IMG/VR virus record: IMGVR_UViG_3300009550_000049
Span: 1-28,724 of that record
Reading direction: 5' to 3' (one strand)
DNA: 28,724 nucleotides
Source of the DNA: a virus
This document shows, in pieces, positions 1 to 5,584 of this stretch (position 1 is the first letter of the stretch; each line of letters begins with the position of its first letter). Both the position numbers and the translations under genes were made by a program. The notes under the pieces were generated by a model. It was not told the origin of the DNA and made no database searches. It saw nothing but the letters and a program-made list of their open reading frames with translations.

Positions 1-4
1 AATA

Positions 5-235
5 ATGTATTTAGTGTTTACTAAACATAATTGTGCATCTTGTGAAAAGGCTAAATTACTATTAAACAGTAAACAAATACCTTATACATGGATAAACATA
101 GAAGAAATGCCAGAAATGATACCTATAGTTAAAAGTTTAGGCGTTAAAACAATGCCAGCTATTTTTAGCTATGAAGGTGGTTATGATAATTTGGAAGCAG
201 AATTAATGATGAAGGAAAATCCTAATGGAAGCTAA
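5..235 (+). CDS. Glutaredoxin / thioredoxin-fold small redox protein
   Basis: A 76-residue protein of about glutaredoxin size. It opens with a beta-strand (YLVFTKHNC) leading into a CASC redox motif at residues 10-13, followed by a helix rich in Lys and Leu. A TMPAIF segment near residues 49-54 supplies the cis-proline that glutaredoxins use next to the active site. Members of this family reduce disulfides or ribonucleotide reductase in the cytoplasm, and phage copies usually support deoxynucleotide synthesis. The real start could lie upstream of the window, but Met at base 5 fits the beginning of the fold. The gene overlaps the next by 11 bases, so the two are probably translated together. 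Family assignment is firm; its partner reductase is unknown. Confidence 0.85.
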   Translation: MYLVFTKHNCASCEKAKLLLNSKQIPYTWINIEEMPEMIPIVKSLGVKTMPAIFSYEGGYDNLEAELMMKENPNGS

Positions 236-404
236 AAAGAGTGATACATTTCAGTTTATAGGTAATAATATTAAATACGCAGACTTAACTCCAGAACAAG
301 ATTTCTTATTTAATTTACTAGTTAATGCAGAACAACAAAAGTCATTACTAGTGCAGAAACTTGCAGAAGAATTAGGAGTTGAGGATGTCAGTGGTCAAAA
401 CTAA
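225..404 (+). CDS. Small hypothetical protein (59 aa)
   Basis: An ATG at 225 inside the end of the glutaredoxin gene opens a 59-codon frame, preceded by an AAGGAAAAT purine stretch that can act as ribosome binding site. The product begins MEAKKSDTFQF, is acidic overall, and has a helical, heptad-like second half (residues 33-52, rich in Leu, Gln and Glu). No family is recognised. Its stop falls inside the following gene, a tight overlap typical of phage operons and the main support that it is real. Residues 22-48 (LTPEQDFLFNLLVNAEQQ onward) look like a small helical hairpin, so a protein-protein adaptor role is possible but unproven. Confidence 0.6.
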   Translation: MEAKKSDTFQFIGNNIKYADLTPEQDFLFNLLVNAEQQKSLLVQKLAEELGVEDVSGQN

Positions 405-852
405 GATAGGTCGTCCTGTCGGGTCTAAAGATGGCATATCTCGTAAACGAGCAGGGCGTCCAGCAGGGTCAAAAGATAAAAAGAAAAAGGTATTAAAGCC
501 TAATCCAGTAACAGCTAAACATGATTATAAAAAGAAGTATGGTTATATGAACTTTACCGCTATTTATGGTTTTGATAGTTATACTGAGGAATTGGTTAGA
601 TACTTATGGAAAGACCCTGAACATGAATTTGTCGCAACAGACCCTAATGACAGTAAGTTGGGTAACTTCAATAGAAGTATTGGTAACTTGTCATGGTCTA
701 TATACAGGTGGGATATAATGTCTCATGTAGGATTTATTGAAGAGGGTAGATTCCCTGTGGTAGTAGTTGCTGCCGAATACTGGGATGAAGTTAAGAAGCT
801 ACCTAATCCTCATGATGTTAAATTAATATGTTTGTCACACTGGGAGAAGTAA
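385..852 (+). CDS. Hypothetical protein with paired AT-hook-like GRPxGSKD motifs
   Basis: A 155-residue protein. I place the start at ATG 385 because AGGAG at 374-378 is six bases upstream; the in-frame TTG at 379 would leave no spacing. The basic N-terminus holds two copies of GRP(V/A)GSKD (about residues 10-17 and 25-32) followed by a lysine run. This resembles AT-hook or terminase-type minor-groove binding tails. The remainder (residues 55-155) is an aromatic-rich globular region with no recognised family. It lies in a run of overlapping genes with the 59-aa gene upstream. A DNA-binding role is inferred from the motif only. Confidence 0.7.
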   Translation: MSVVKTKIGRPVGSKDGISRKRAGRPAGSKDKKKKVLKPNPVTAKHDYKKKYGYMNFTAIYGFDSYTEELVRYLWKDPEHEFVATDPNDSKLGNFNRSIGNLSWSIYRWDIMSHVGFIEEGRFPVVVVAAEYWDEVKKLPNPHDVKLICLSHWEK

Positions 853-854
853 CA

Positions 855-1040
855 ATGGATGATATATTTTATCCGAAGAAGAACAACGAAGACTCAATGA
901 TTGTTAAAGTCCTCTGGACGGATATGATTGATGATGTAGCTGTTGTTTCCTATAAAGATAAAGAATATACGCTATACTGGAATGACTCATGCAGCTACTA
1001 TGCTGGTGAGGTTAACGGACTAGAAGGTTACTTAGTGTAA
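855..1040 (+). CDS. Small hypothetical protein (61 aa), last gene before terminator
   Basis: ATG 855 is chosen because GGAG at 843-846 stands eight bases upstream; an earlier in-frame ATG at 828 lies inside the preceding gene with no ribosome site. The product is small, acidic and aromatic-rich (MDDIFYPKKNNED, then VKVLWTDMIDDVAVVSY), with alternating hydrophobic residues suggesting a small beta-barrel or Tudor/SH3-like fold. No family is recognised. It is the last gene of the upstream block and is followed directly by a strong intrinsic terminator. Confidence 0.6.
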   Translation: MDDIFYPKKNNEDSMIVKVLWTDMIDDVAVVSYKDKEYTLYWNDSCSYYAGEVNGLEGYLV

Positions 1041-1049
1041 CCGCTTATC

Positions 1050-1121
1050 GGGGTCTCTCTGGGATGTTCCTTGGCTTATGCTAGGGGATGTCTCGGAGAG
1101 ACCCCTCTATTTTTTTTTTTT
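1050..1121 (+). terminator. Strong intrinsic terminator with 10-bp stem and T tract
   Basis: GGGGTCTCTC at 1050-1059 pairs perfectly with GAGAGACCCC at 1096-1105. The long loop can fold further. The stem is followed by an almost unbroken run of T (about 1108-1121). It separates the block that starts with the glutaredoxin from the block starting at 1388. Confidence 0.9.
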
Positions 1122-1138
1122 GCTTAATTTTATGATAA

Positions 1139-1162
1139 AATAAATACTTCGCAATAATGATA
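1139..1162 (+). promoter_or_regulatory. Promoter-like repeat, copy 1 (core TTCGCAATAATGA)
   Basis: Bases 1139-1162 match 22794-22817 at 23 of 24 positions (C versus G at position 9). The 18-base heart also recurs at 22900-22917. The length and intergenic placement resemble phage single-subunit RNA polymerase promoters, which are usually 20-23 bp. It lies just after a terminator and about 225 bases upstream of the gene at 1388. A + strand direction is assumed from the downstream genes. That it is the promoter of the RNA polymerase encoded at 24646 is inference. Confidence 0.7.
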
Positions 1163-1164
1163 CA

Positions 1165-1208
1165 GTAGCTACGGGGGTGGGCTACGAAGAGGGGGTTGGG
1201 GGTGTAGC
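1165..1208 (+). promoter_or_regulatory. G-rich leader with G-quadruplex potential and alternative hairpins
   Basis: Four G tracts (1173-1177, 1179-1181, 1191-1195, 1198-1202) with loops of 1, 9 and 2 bases fit a relaxed G-quadruplex pattern, which stands out in AT-rich DNA. GCTAC at 1181-1185 can pair with GTAGC at 1165-1169 or with GTAGC at 1204-1208, so two stems exclude each other. The element would lie at the start of a transcript from the promoter-like repeat. Confidence 0.4.
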
Positions 1209-1311
1209 AATTACGAGGGTAATATCAAAGGTTATTGTCCAAATTCTATCTAACAAGCCCTATTGTATGTTTGTTGTTTGTTGTTAAATTATAATCTAAA
1301 TCCTATGTGAT

Positions 1312-1355
1312 TTATGAAAAATAATTATGATGACAAGAATTATGAAAAATAATTA
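1312..1355 (+). repeat. Perfect 16-bp direct repeat, 28-bp period
   Basis: TTATGAAAAATAATTA occurs at 1312-1327 and again at 1340-1355 with no mismatch. It is AT-rich, so chance is not excluded, but the exact match and position just upstream of an operon suggest tandem protein-binding sites or a duplicated host-type promoter segment. Confidence 0.55.
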
Positions 1356-1358
1356 AGT

Positions 1359-1373
1359 GTCATTAAAAATGAC
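1359..1373 (+). promoter_or_regulatory. Perfect 6-bp inverted repeat with AAA loop
   Basis: GTCATT (1359-1364) and AATGAC (1368-1373) are separated by AAA. The stem sits a few bases before the Shine-Dalgarno of the gene at 1388. It could be an operator, an RNA hairpin modulating translation, or, by analogy with the 3-base-loop hairpins used by the N4 virion polymerase, a promoter hairpin. Only the inverted repeat itself is seen. Confidence 0.4.
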
Positions 1374-1387
1374 TAATGGAGAGCAAA

Positions 1388-1471
1388 ATGAAAAGATATT
1401 TAAAACGCCTTTGGTGTGCTATAATGAATCGTAAATGCAGCCCAACTTGTGATTGTTTAGACAATGCTTGA
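1388..1471 (+). CDS. Very small basic Cys-containing peptide (27 aa)
   Basis: The ATG at 1388 follows a GGAGAG ribosome site with good spacing. The peptide is MKRYLKRLWCAIMNRKC followed by SPTCDCLDNA, with a basic amphipathic start and a CxxxCxC cluster. Its stop overlaps the start of the next gene (ATGCTTGA), giving translational coupling that the next gene seems to depend on, as that gene has no good ribosome site of its own. It may be a leader peptide, a small membrane-associated peptide or a metal-binding peptide. No family is recognised. Confidence 0.5.
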   Translation: MKRYLKRLWCAIMNRKCSPTCDCLDNA

Positions 1472-1766
1472 TGAGTATGACTTAGATAAGAACGGTAAAC
1501 TAGACCCAGAAGAACGTGCTATATATTTAGAAGATAGACGTAGAATGATGGAAGATGAGGACGCTAAAAGAGATGCCCAAAGAAATATGACTTGGTTCGC
1601 ATTAAGTGGCATGGTAATGTATCCTCTTGGTATTTTTATGTGTAGCCTCGTAGGTATGGATACTGCCGCCATGTTGATAGCTGATATAGCTAACATCTAT
1701 GTTGTCTCTGTGTCTGCACTTGTTGGTGCATACTTTGGTTTTACCGCAATGGGAGCAAAGAAATAA
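1464..1766 (+). CDS. EF-hand-containing two-TM membrane protein
   Basis: A 100-residue protein with three parts. Residues 6-17 form a near-canonical EF-hand loop (DLDKNGKLDPEE: acidic or amide residues at 1, 3, 5, Gly at 6, Leu at 8, Glu at 12), which in EF-hand proteins binds calcium. Residues 18-42 are a highly charged helix. Two hydrophobic segments follow (about 43-65 and 73-95). It overlaps the preceding 27-aa frame and the following gene (TAATG), so it belongs to a coupled small-membrane-protein operon. Holin-like topology is possible, but the calcium-binding head is not a usual holin feature. Motif and segments are seen; function is unknown. Confidence 0.7.
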   Translation: MLDEYDLDKNGKLDPEERAIYLEDRRRMMEDEDAKRDAQRNMTWFALSGMVMYPLGIFMCSLVGMDTAAMLIADIANIYVVSVSALVGAYFGFTAMGAKK

Positions 1767-1909
1767 TGTCTCAAATAGCCACGGCAATGCTAATACTGGG
1801 ATGCGTCATCTGTGGAGCAATCTTTGTGTTTACACGAGATTACACAGTAAGAGATAAGGACATTCCCAAGTATTTGTCAGGAAACAATAAACAAAAGAAG
1901 GAAGAATGA
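1766..1909 (+). CDS. Small single-TM membrane protein (47 aa)
   Basis: The start overlaps the previous stop by one base (TAATG). The product MSQIATAMLILGCVIC continues hydrophobic to about residue 22, then has a charged tail ending NNKQKKEE. This is one membrane span with a basic, probably cytoplasmic, C-terminus. The stop TGA is directly followed by the next ATG. Size and topology fit small phage membrane proteins such as holin or antiholin partners or spanin components, but no family is recognised. Confidence 0.65.
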   Translation: MSQIATAMLILGCVICGAIFVFTRDYTVRDKDIPKYLSGNNKQKKEE

Positions 1910-2302
1910 ATGTTAAAGAAATTAAAATACTGGCTTAAGGTCAAACGACTGCTATTGCCTGTTGCGATAATCGCTGGAGCTTCTTCAGCACACGCACTAG
2001 ACTTAGGCGGTGGACTTTCTGTAGGAGCAACTACAGACTTAAGCTACACGACAGGTTCGGAACTATGGGAACTTGACGTCACACCAAAAGTCGCTATGAC
2101 TGCTTTCGGAGCATCTTTGAGTGCTGAAAGTGACATAGACATATTAAGCTTAAACACTAATAATGAATTAAAAGATATGTTCACAGGAATTGACTGGAAA
2201 GCTTCTTATGCTTGGAAAGGCATGACAACTTATACAGAAGTTTCTTCAGATGCAGACTTTGAATTCGGCAACATCACAATGGGTGTTAAGTACAGCTTTT
2301 AA
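1910..2302 (+). CDS. Exported protein, outer-membrane beta-barrel-like
   Basis: A 130-residue protein with a clear Sec signal peptide: basic start (MLKKLKYWLKVKR), hydrophobic core (LLLPVAIIAGASS) and AHA cleavage site at residues 27-29. The mature part is Gly-rich with alternating polar and hydrophobic residues (LSVGATTDLSY, KASYAWKGMTTYTEV) and ends with aromatic Phe (MGVKYSF), the usual beta-barrel assembly signal of Gram-negative outer-membrane proteins. At about 100 mature residues it is small for a closed barrel and may oligomerise or be a partial porin-like module. A role in superinfection exclusion, envelope change or lysis is speculative. It is followed at once by a terminator. Confidence 0.7.
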   Translation: MLKKLKYWLKVKRLLLPVAIIAGASSAHALDLGGGLSVGATTDLSYTTGSELWELDVTPKVAMTAFGASLSAESDIDILSLNTNNELKDMFTGIDWKASYAWKGMTTYTEVSSDADFEFGNITMGVKYSF

Positions 2303-2310
2303 ATAAAAAG

Positions 2311-2354
2311 AGTCCTTGATTTTTTTTTAATGAGAATCAAGGGCTTTAATTTCT
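2311..2354 (+). terminator. Intrinsic terminator after the exported-protein gene
   Basis: AGTCCTTGATT (2311-2321) pairs with AATCAAGGGCT (2335-2345), eleven pairs with one G-T wobble. The loop holds a T run and the downstream flank is TTTAATTTCTGCTTTTTT. A second small hairpin, ACGAA/TTCGT followed by TTTTT, lies near 2386-2407. Confidence 0.75.
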
Positions 2355-2479
2355 GCTTTTTTATGTTAAAAATGAATGGCTTATTCACGAACAATTTATT
2401 CGTTTTTAATATGGAAAAGTATCAAAAACAACTGATAATAATTCCGAAATAATATTCTAAACAACTAGGAGAAAAGATT

Positions 2480-2857
2480 ATGGCAAATCCTAATCCCACC
2501 GTTAAAGTTAATGGCGGCAAAAGAGAGGGTGCTGGAAGACCAAAGGGTTCTAAAAATATTAACTCAATGGCTTCCGTGAAGAAGCTTGAAGAACTTGGCT
2601 TTGACCCTATAGAAAAAATGGTTGACCTTTATGGAGAGATAGAAATGAAACTTTCTAGCGGTACTATAAGAGAAGGCTCTGGGGCTTATGCCCAATTAGT
2701 CGCTACACGAGGACAACTTATCAACAACCTTATGCAGTATGGTTACAAAAGAGTTCCTGAGAAGATTGAACAGGAAATCACTGAGAAGAAGCCGATTGCT
2801 GTTAAACTAGACTTGGGAGTCACTAATGAAACAGGGAATAATCAGAACGTGGAGTAG
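2480..2857 (+). CDS. Putative terminase small subunit (AT-hook-type N-terminus)
   Basis: A 125-residue protein with a strong ribosome site (AGGAG, eight bases before ATG). Residues 12-26 (GGKREGAGRPKGSKN) form the basic motif seen at the start of many phage small terminase subunits, followed by a helical region (VKKLEELGFDPIEKMVDLYGEI) and a central helix-rich segment. Small terminases recognise the genome end and load the large terminase. It begins the packaging block and lies 2.8 kb before the large terminase, with other genes in between, so the name is an inference. A general DNA-binding protein is the alternative. Confidence 0.55.
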   Translation: MANPNPTVKVNGGKREGAGRPKGSKNINSMASVKKLEELGFDPIEKMVDLYGEIEMKLSSGTIREGSGAYAQLVATRGQLINNLMQYGYKRVPEKIEQEITEKKPIAVKLDLGVTNETGNNQNVE

Positions 2858-3323
2858 CATTAAACATGATAATGGAGTAGCACAAATATTGCTGTATGCT
2901 CTATGGGGTTTATTTATCTCTGGAATGTATTTGGAAGACGAGTCTATGAGACTATTGGTCGCAGGGTGGGTAGTTATACAAACAACAACAATCATTATCC
3001 TTGTATGGGGTAATAAGAAATTCCTACAATACTCGTTGCTAGCTAACGTTGCTGCTTCTTGTTGCATACTAGGATTATACATAACTACTCTGTTAGTACC
3101 CGATAAAGAAGCCGTTGGTCAATTAGTTTATTATTTCAATAGCGTTGATGGGATGCAAAGAGCTAACATGGGTTATACCCTTTACGATAAATTTCATGAT
3201 GCGGCTGTGTTCCTTTCCAAAGGTCTTAGCTGTGGTATGCTTATTGTGCATGGTATTTACCTTGCAAATCTCGTTCAAAGACAAGAATTAGAAAAGAAGA
3301 GGTTTAGCAATGGACGAACTTAA
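2826..3323 (+). CDS. Polytopic membrane protein (about 4 TM), unknown
   Basis: A 165-residue protein whose ATG at 2826 follows GGGAG (2815-2819) by six bases and overlaps the previous gene by 32 bases. Four hydrophobic segments are visible: about residues 18-36, 43-61, 67-90 and 128-150. The C-terminal tail is charged (RQELEKKRFSNGR). No family is recognised. The gene overlaps the spanin-like gene that follows, so the pair may act together in the inner membrane, for example in lysis, but the holin best recognised in the window lies elsewhere (21925). Confidence 0.7.
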   Translation: MKQGIIRTWSSIKHDNGVAQILLYALWGLFISGMYLEDESMRLLVAGWVVIQTTTIIILVWGNKKFLQYSLLANVAASCCILGLYITTLLVPDKEAVGQLVYYFNSVDGMQRANMGYTLYDKFHDAAVFLSKGLSCGMLIVHGIYLANLVQRQELEKKRFSNGRT

Positions 3324-3621
3324 TTTAACCACTATGATGCCACTATTCGTGGCTCTGGTAGGTTCAGCTGGGTTATGGAAGTTTCTTTCCGTAAAGTCTC
3401 AGCAAGCACATGATAGAGCAGTGCAAGACCAAGAGTCTCGTGCTCAATTTAATGACACACTTAAAGAACAAGTAGACCATCTAACTGAAAGGGTAGAAAC
3501 ACTAGCTAGCGAGAAAGAAAAGCTATTATTAGAAATGGGTAAGCTTCGTGAGGACTTAGCCACGGCTACCGCTACTATTAAACATTTAGAGCAAACACTT
3601 TTAATTCAACAAAGCAAATAG
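3310..3621 (+). CDS. Spanin-like (Rz-type) membrane-anchored coiled-coil protein
   Basis: A 103-residue protein with one N-terminal hydrophobic segment (about residues 8-27, MMPLFVALVGSAGLWKFL) followed by a long charged coiled coil. Heptad-type leucines and many Glu, Lys and Gln run from residue 35 to the end (LKEQVDHLTERVETLASEKEKL). This is the architecture of inner-membrane spanins such as lambda Rz, which bridge the periplasm to disrupt the outer membrane. No outer-membrane lipoprotein partner is seen overlapping it, so the assignment is from architecture only. It could also be a structural or holin-associated protein. Confidence 0.5.
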   Translation: MDELNLTTMMPLFVALVGSAGLWKFLSVKSQQAHDRAVQDQESRAQFNDTLKEQVDHLTERVETLASEKEKLLLEMGKLREDLATATATIKHLEQTLLIQQSK

Positions 3622-3630
3622 AGGACGACT

Positions 3631-4098
3631 ATGATAGACCCCTTCACAGCCCTTAGTGTAGCGTCTGCTGCTGTAAGTCAAATGAGGACACTTATTACTA
3701 ATGGTAGGGATGCTAGTGCTGCAATGTCTAAGTTTGCTGGGGCTTGGAGTGATATTAACTTTGCTGAAAATAAAGCAGCTAATCCTCCTTGGTATAAATC
3801 CTTCTCTCAAAGCGTTGAGAAAGAAGCATTAGAGATTTATACAGCCAAGCGAAAAATGGCAGAGATGAAAAAAGAAGTTGAAACCATGATACAATTTATT
3901 CATGGACCAACTGGTCTTGCGGAGTATAAAGATACGATTAGAGCTGTTAGAGATGAAAGAAGAAAGCATGAATACAAGAAAGAAGAAATAAAGCAAGCCA
4001 TTATTGATTGGACAGTAGGCATACTTTGTTTTCTTGTTGTTGTTGGTCTTATAGGGGTAGCTATATGGTTTGTAGGAGGTAGTCAAGGTAAATGGTAG
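3631..4098 (+). CDS. Conserved phage protein with C-terminal TM (MIDPFTAL family)
   Basis: A 155-residue protein preceded by GAGGA. The opening MIDPFTALSVASAAV, the KFAGAWSDINFAENKA segment and the long charged helix resemble a conserved unknown protein I associate with marine podoviruses and myoviruses, where it lies among structural genes. Residues 60-120 are mostly helical and charged. A hydrophobic segment (about 127-149, VGILCFLVVVGLIGVAIWFV) near the end makes it a tail-anchored membrane protein. The function is unknown; an internal virion protein or membrane-interacting protein is conceivable. The family resemblance is from memory and not computed. Confidence 0.7.
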   Translation: MIDPFTALSVASAAVSQMRTLITNGRDASAAMSKFAGAWSDINFAENKAANPPWYKSFSQSVEKEALEIYTAKRKMAEMKKEVETMIQFIHGPTGLAEYKDTIRAVRDERRKHEYKKEEIKQAIIDWTVGILCFLVVVGLIGVAIWFVGGSQGKW

Positions 4099-4247
4099 GA
4101 ATGTACTCGTGGAATAATCGTTACATTGTTATTGATGAGAATGGCAAAATTATTATATCAACTACCAATAAAAGAATAGCCAGACATCAGATGATAAAGG
4201 AGAAAGAGAATGGCGAGAGCGAATCCCCGAATATGGGAGAAGGCTAA
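4092..4247 (+). CDS. Small overlapping hypothetical protein (51 aa)
   Basis: A frame from ATG 4092, or more likely ATG 4101 (MYSWNNRYIVIDENGK), to TAA 4245-4247. It overlaps the previous gene by 7 bases at its first ATG and the next by 38. Up to residue 39 it reads like a genuine protein with a small beta-hairpin (RYIVIDENGKIIISTTN) and a basic helix; the overlapping end is less convincing. The fill of an otherwise empty 110-base gap supports it. No family is recognised. Confidence 0.45.
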   Translation: MVGMYSWNNRYIVIDENGKIIISTTNKRIARHQMIKEKENGESESPNMGEG

Positions 4248-4578
4248 GAAAGATGCTGTGTCTAGGATGGGTGGTAAACACTCTGCTAGAGCTATGCAAT
4301 TAGCCGCTAAACTTTATCGTGATAGGGGTGGTAAATACACTGGTGGTAAAGATGCTTCACAGAAGTCTATGACTAAGTGGACTAAACAAAAGTGGCGTAC
4401 CAAATCAGGAAAGAATTCTGTGTTAGGTTCGGGAGCCAGTGGAGAACGTTATTTACCTACTAAAGCAATTAATAGAATGTCTAAGAGTCGCTATGCAAGG
4501 TCATCAGCCAAAAAGCGTAGAGACACTAAGGCAGGTAAACAATATTCAATTCAACCTAAAAGAAGAAGGAAGAAATAA
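4210..4578 (+). CDS. Basic DUF5872-like protein
   Basis: A 122-residue, very basic protein beginning MARANPRIWEKAKKDAVSRM, with GGKHSARAMQLAAKLYRDRG and the segment GGKDASQKSMTKWTKQKWRT. This pattern recalls the DUF5872 family known from phages and large eukaryotic viruses, whose function is undetermined. The last third is Lys/Arg-rich (KSRYARSSAKKRRDTK and a KRRRKK end), suggesting nucleic-acid binding. It has a GGAGAAAGAG ribosome site and is the first of four consecutive lysine-rich genes between the candidate small and large terminases, so a role in DNA condensation or packaging is inferred. Confidence 0.65.
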   Translation: MARANPRIWEKAKKDAVSRMGGKHSARAMQLAAKLYRDRGGKYTGGKDASQKSMTKWTKQKWRTKSGKNSVLGSGASGERYLPTKAINRMSKSRYARSSAKKRRDTKAGKQYSIQPKRRRKK

Positions 4579-4579
4579 C

Positions 4580-4696
4580 ATGCCAATGGGAAAAGGAACA
4601 TACGGAAGTAAAGTGGGTAGACCTCCGAAAAAGAAAAAGAAGCCTATGAGTAACAAAGCTAAAATGGCTAAACTTCGTTCTATGAGGAAAAAGTAG
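4580..4696 (+). CDS. Tiny lysine-rich protein (38 aa, MPMGKGTYGS type)
   Basis: The start at ATG 4580 follows an AAGGA stretch and stands one base after the previous stop. A longer frame reaching back to 4439 lies wholly inside the preceding gene and is not used. The peptide is MPMGKGTYGSKVGRPPKKKK followed by a basic tail, with a GRP core like an AT-hook. Similar tiny proteins are, from memory, common beside structural genes in marine phages. About a third of residues are Lys or Arg. A DNA-binding or capsid-internal role is inferred. Confidence 0.6.
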   Translation: MPMGKGTYGSKVGRPPKKKKKPMSNKAKMAKLRSMRKK

Positions 4697-4718
4697 CTAA
4701 AAGAAAGGTAGGCAAGTA

Positions 4719-5303
4719 ATGCCCAAAAAGAGAATTAAAAGGTTATTCAGTTCTGTTAAAAAGAAAGCAAGGACTGCTAAACAAAAGGCTGCCCTCAAAG
4801 CGGCTCAAGCTGCCTCTGCTGCTAAGCGTAAAGTAAAGGGGAAGACATCATCAATTAAGAAAAGAGGAAGATATCTTGGCTTAGCCGTAAAAGCTAAAGC
4901 TAGAGGAAGAGCCTTACAAGCTAAGCGTAATACTAAAAAGAATGTAGGAAAAGCTTCTGCTCGTACAAAGAATATATCTGCTACAGCTAGAACCAAAGGC
5001 ACTAACTTTAGAGCTTCAACAAAAGCTAAGATGGGTCTTGCTAAAGCTGTTAAAACAAAAGGTCTTAAGAATAAAGTCGTAGCTACATCTAAAGCGGCTG
5101 TTAATGTTGCTAAAGTAAAATCTGCTAACAGGAAGCGCACTATGGCTACTCGTTTAGCAAACACTAAGCGTTCTCAAGCTGCTGGCATTAAGACTAAATC
5201 TCGTAAAGATAATAGACCAACTCTAGGTTCTCTTAAGGCTAAAGCTTTAAAGAAGTATAAAGCTGCTAGACGAACAGTTGGAGTTGCTCGGAAGTTATTC
5301 TGA
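4719..5303 (+). CDS. Histone H1-like / protamine-like Lys-Ala-rich protein
   Basis: A 194-residue protein made largely of Lys, Ala, Arg, Thr and Ser, with irregular repeats of AKxK and TKxK across its length and almost no acidic residues. Composition resembles histone H1 tails and bacterial H1-like proteins, which bind and compact DNA. No folded domain is visible, and the match is compositional, not a demonstrated homology. Its stop overlaps the next ATG (TGATG), and it lies in the run of basic genes ahead of the large terminase. Neutralising packaged DNA in the head, or acting on host DNA, would fit. Confidence 0.65.
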   Translation: MPKKRIKRLFSSVKKKARTAKQKAALKAAQAASAAKRKVKGKTSSIKKRGRYLGLAVKAKARGRALQAKRNTKKNVGKASARTKNISATARTKGTNFRASTKAKMGLAKAVKTKGLKNKVVATSKAAVNVAKVKSANRKRTMATRLANTKRSQAAGIKTKSRKDNRPTLGSLKAKALKKYKAARRTVGVARKLF

Positions 5304-5584
5304 TGGCTAAAGACCCTAGACTAATCAAGTTAGGTTTGTCTGGTTATAATGTAGCTAAGAGAACTCCTAATCATCCAACCAAGTCTCATGTTGTTGTTGC
5401 TAAAGTCGGTGACAAGATTAAGACTATTAGGTTTGGTTCACAAGGGGCTGTAGGAAGCCCTAAGAAAAAGAATGAGTCTCCAGCATATAGAGCTAGAAGA
5501 TTAGCTTGGAAAAAGAGACATGCTGAAGATATTAAGCGTGGTAAGATGAGTGCTGCTTGGTGGGCTAACAAGGTTAAATGGTAA
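5303..5584 (+). CDS. Conserved basic phage protein (MAKDPRL family), unknown
   Basis: A 93-residue basic protein: MAKDPRLIKLGLSGYN, then THPTK-like PNHPTKSHVVVAKVGDK, KTIRFGSQGA and a C-terminus KMSAAWWANKVKW. These segments match a conserved unknown protein I associate with marine phages. The middle (residues 28-47) looks like a small beta-sheet and the end is an amphipathic basic helix with tryptophans. It overlaps both neighbours by single-base stop-start junctions (TGATG and TAATG), so it is translationally coupled. A DNA-binding function is plausible; none is established to my knowledge. Confidence 0.65.
   Translation: MAKDPRLIKLGLSGYNVAKRTPNHPTKSHVVVAKVGDKIKTIRFGSQGAVGSPKKKNESPAYRARRLAWKKRHAEDIKRGKMSAAWWANKVKW

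Larger units (their letters stand above)
1041..1387 (+). other. Non-coding control region between gene blocks
   Basis: About 350 bases with no credible gene on either strand. In order it holds a strong terminator (1050-1121), the first promoter-like repeat (1139-1162), a G-rich segment with competing short stems (1165-1208), a low-complexity TTGTTG stretch near 1269-1285, a perfect 16-bp direct repeat (1312-1327 and 1340-1355), a 6-bp inverted repeat (1359-1373), and the Shine-Dalgarno of the next gene (GGAGAG near 1378). This arrangement is what a transcription stop followed by a new transcription start would need. Confidence 0.75.

Noticed and set aside
2436-2455. ATAATTCCGAAATAATATT as a fourth promoter-like repeat
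   Set aside because: Only about 11 of 16 core positions agree with the motif in an AT-rich stretch, not distinguishable from chance; worth testing only if transcripts start there.
4805-5164. 119-codon minus-strand frame with hydrophobic text
   Set aside because: It is the antisense of the Lys/Ala-rich H1-like gene (Lys codons read as Phe/Leu); no start signal.
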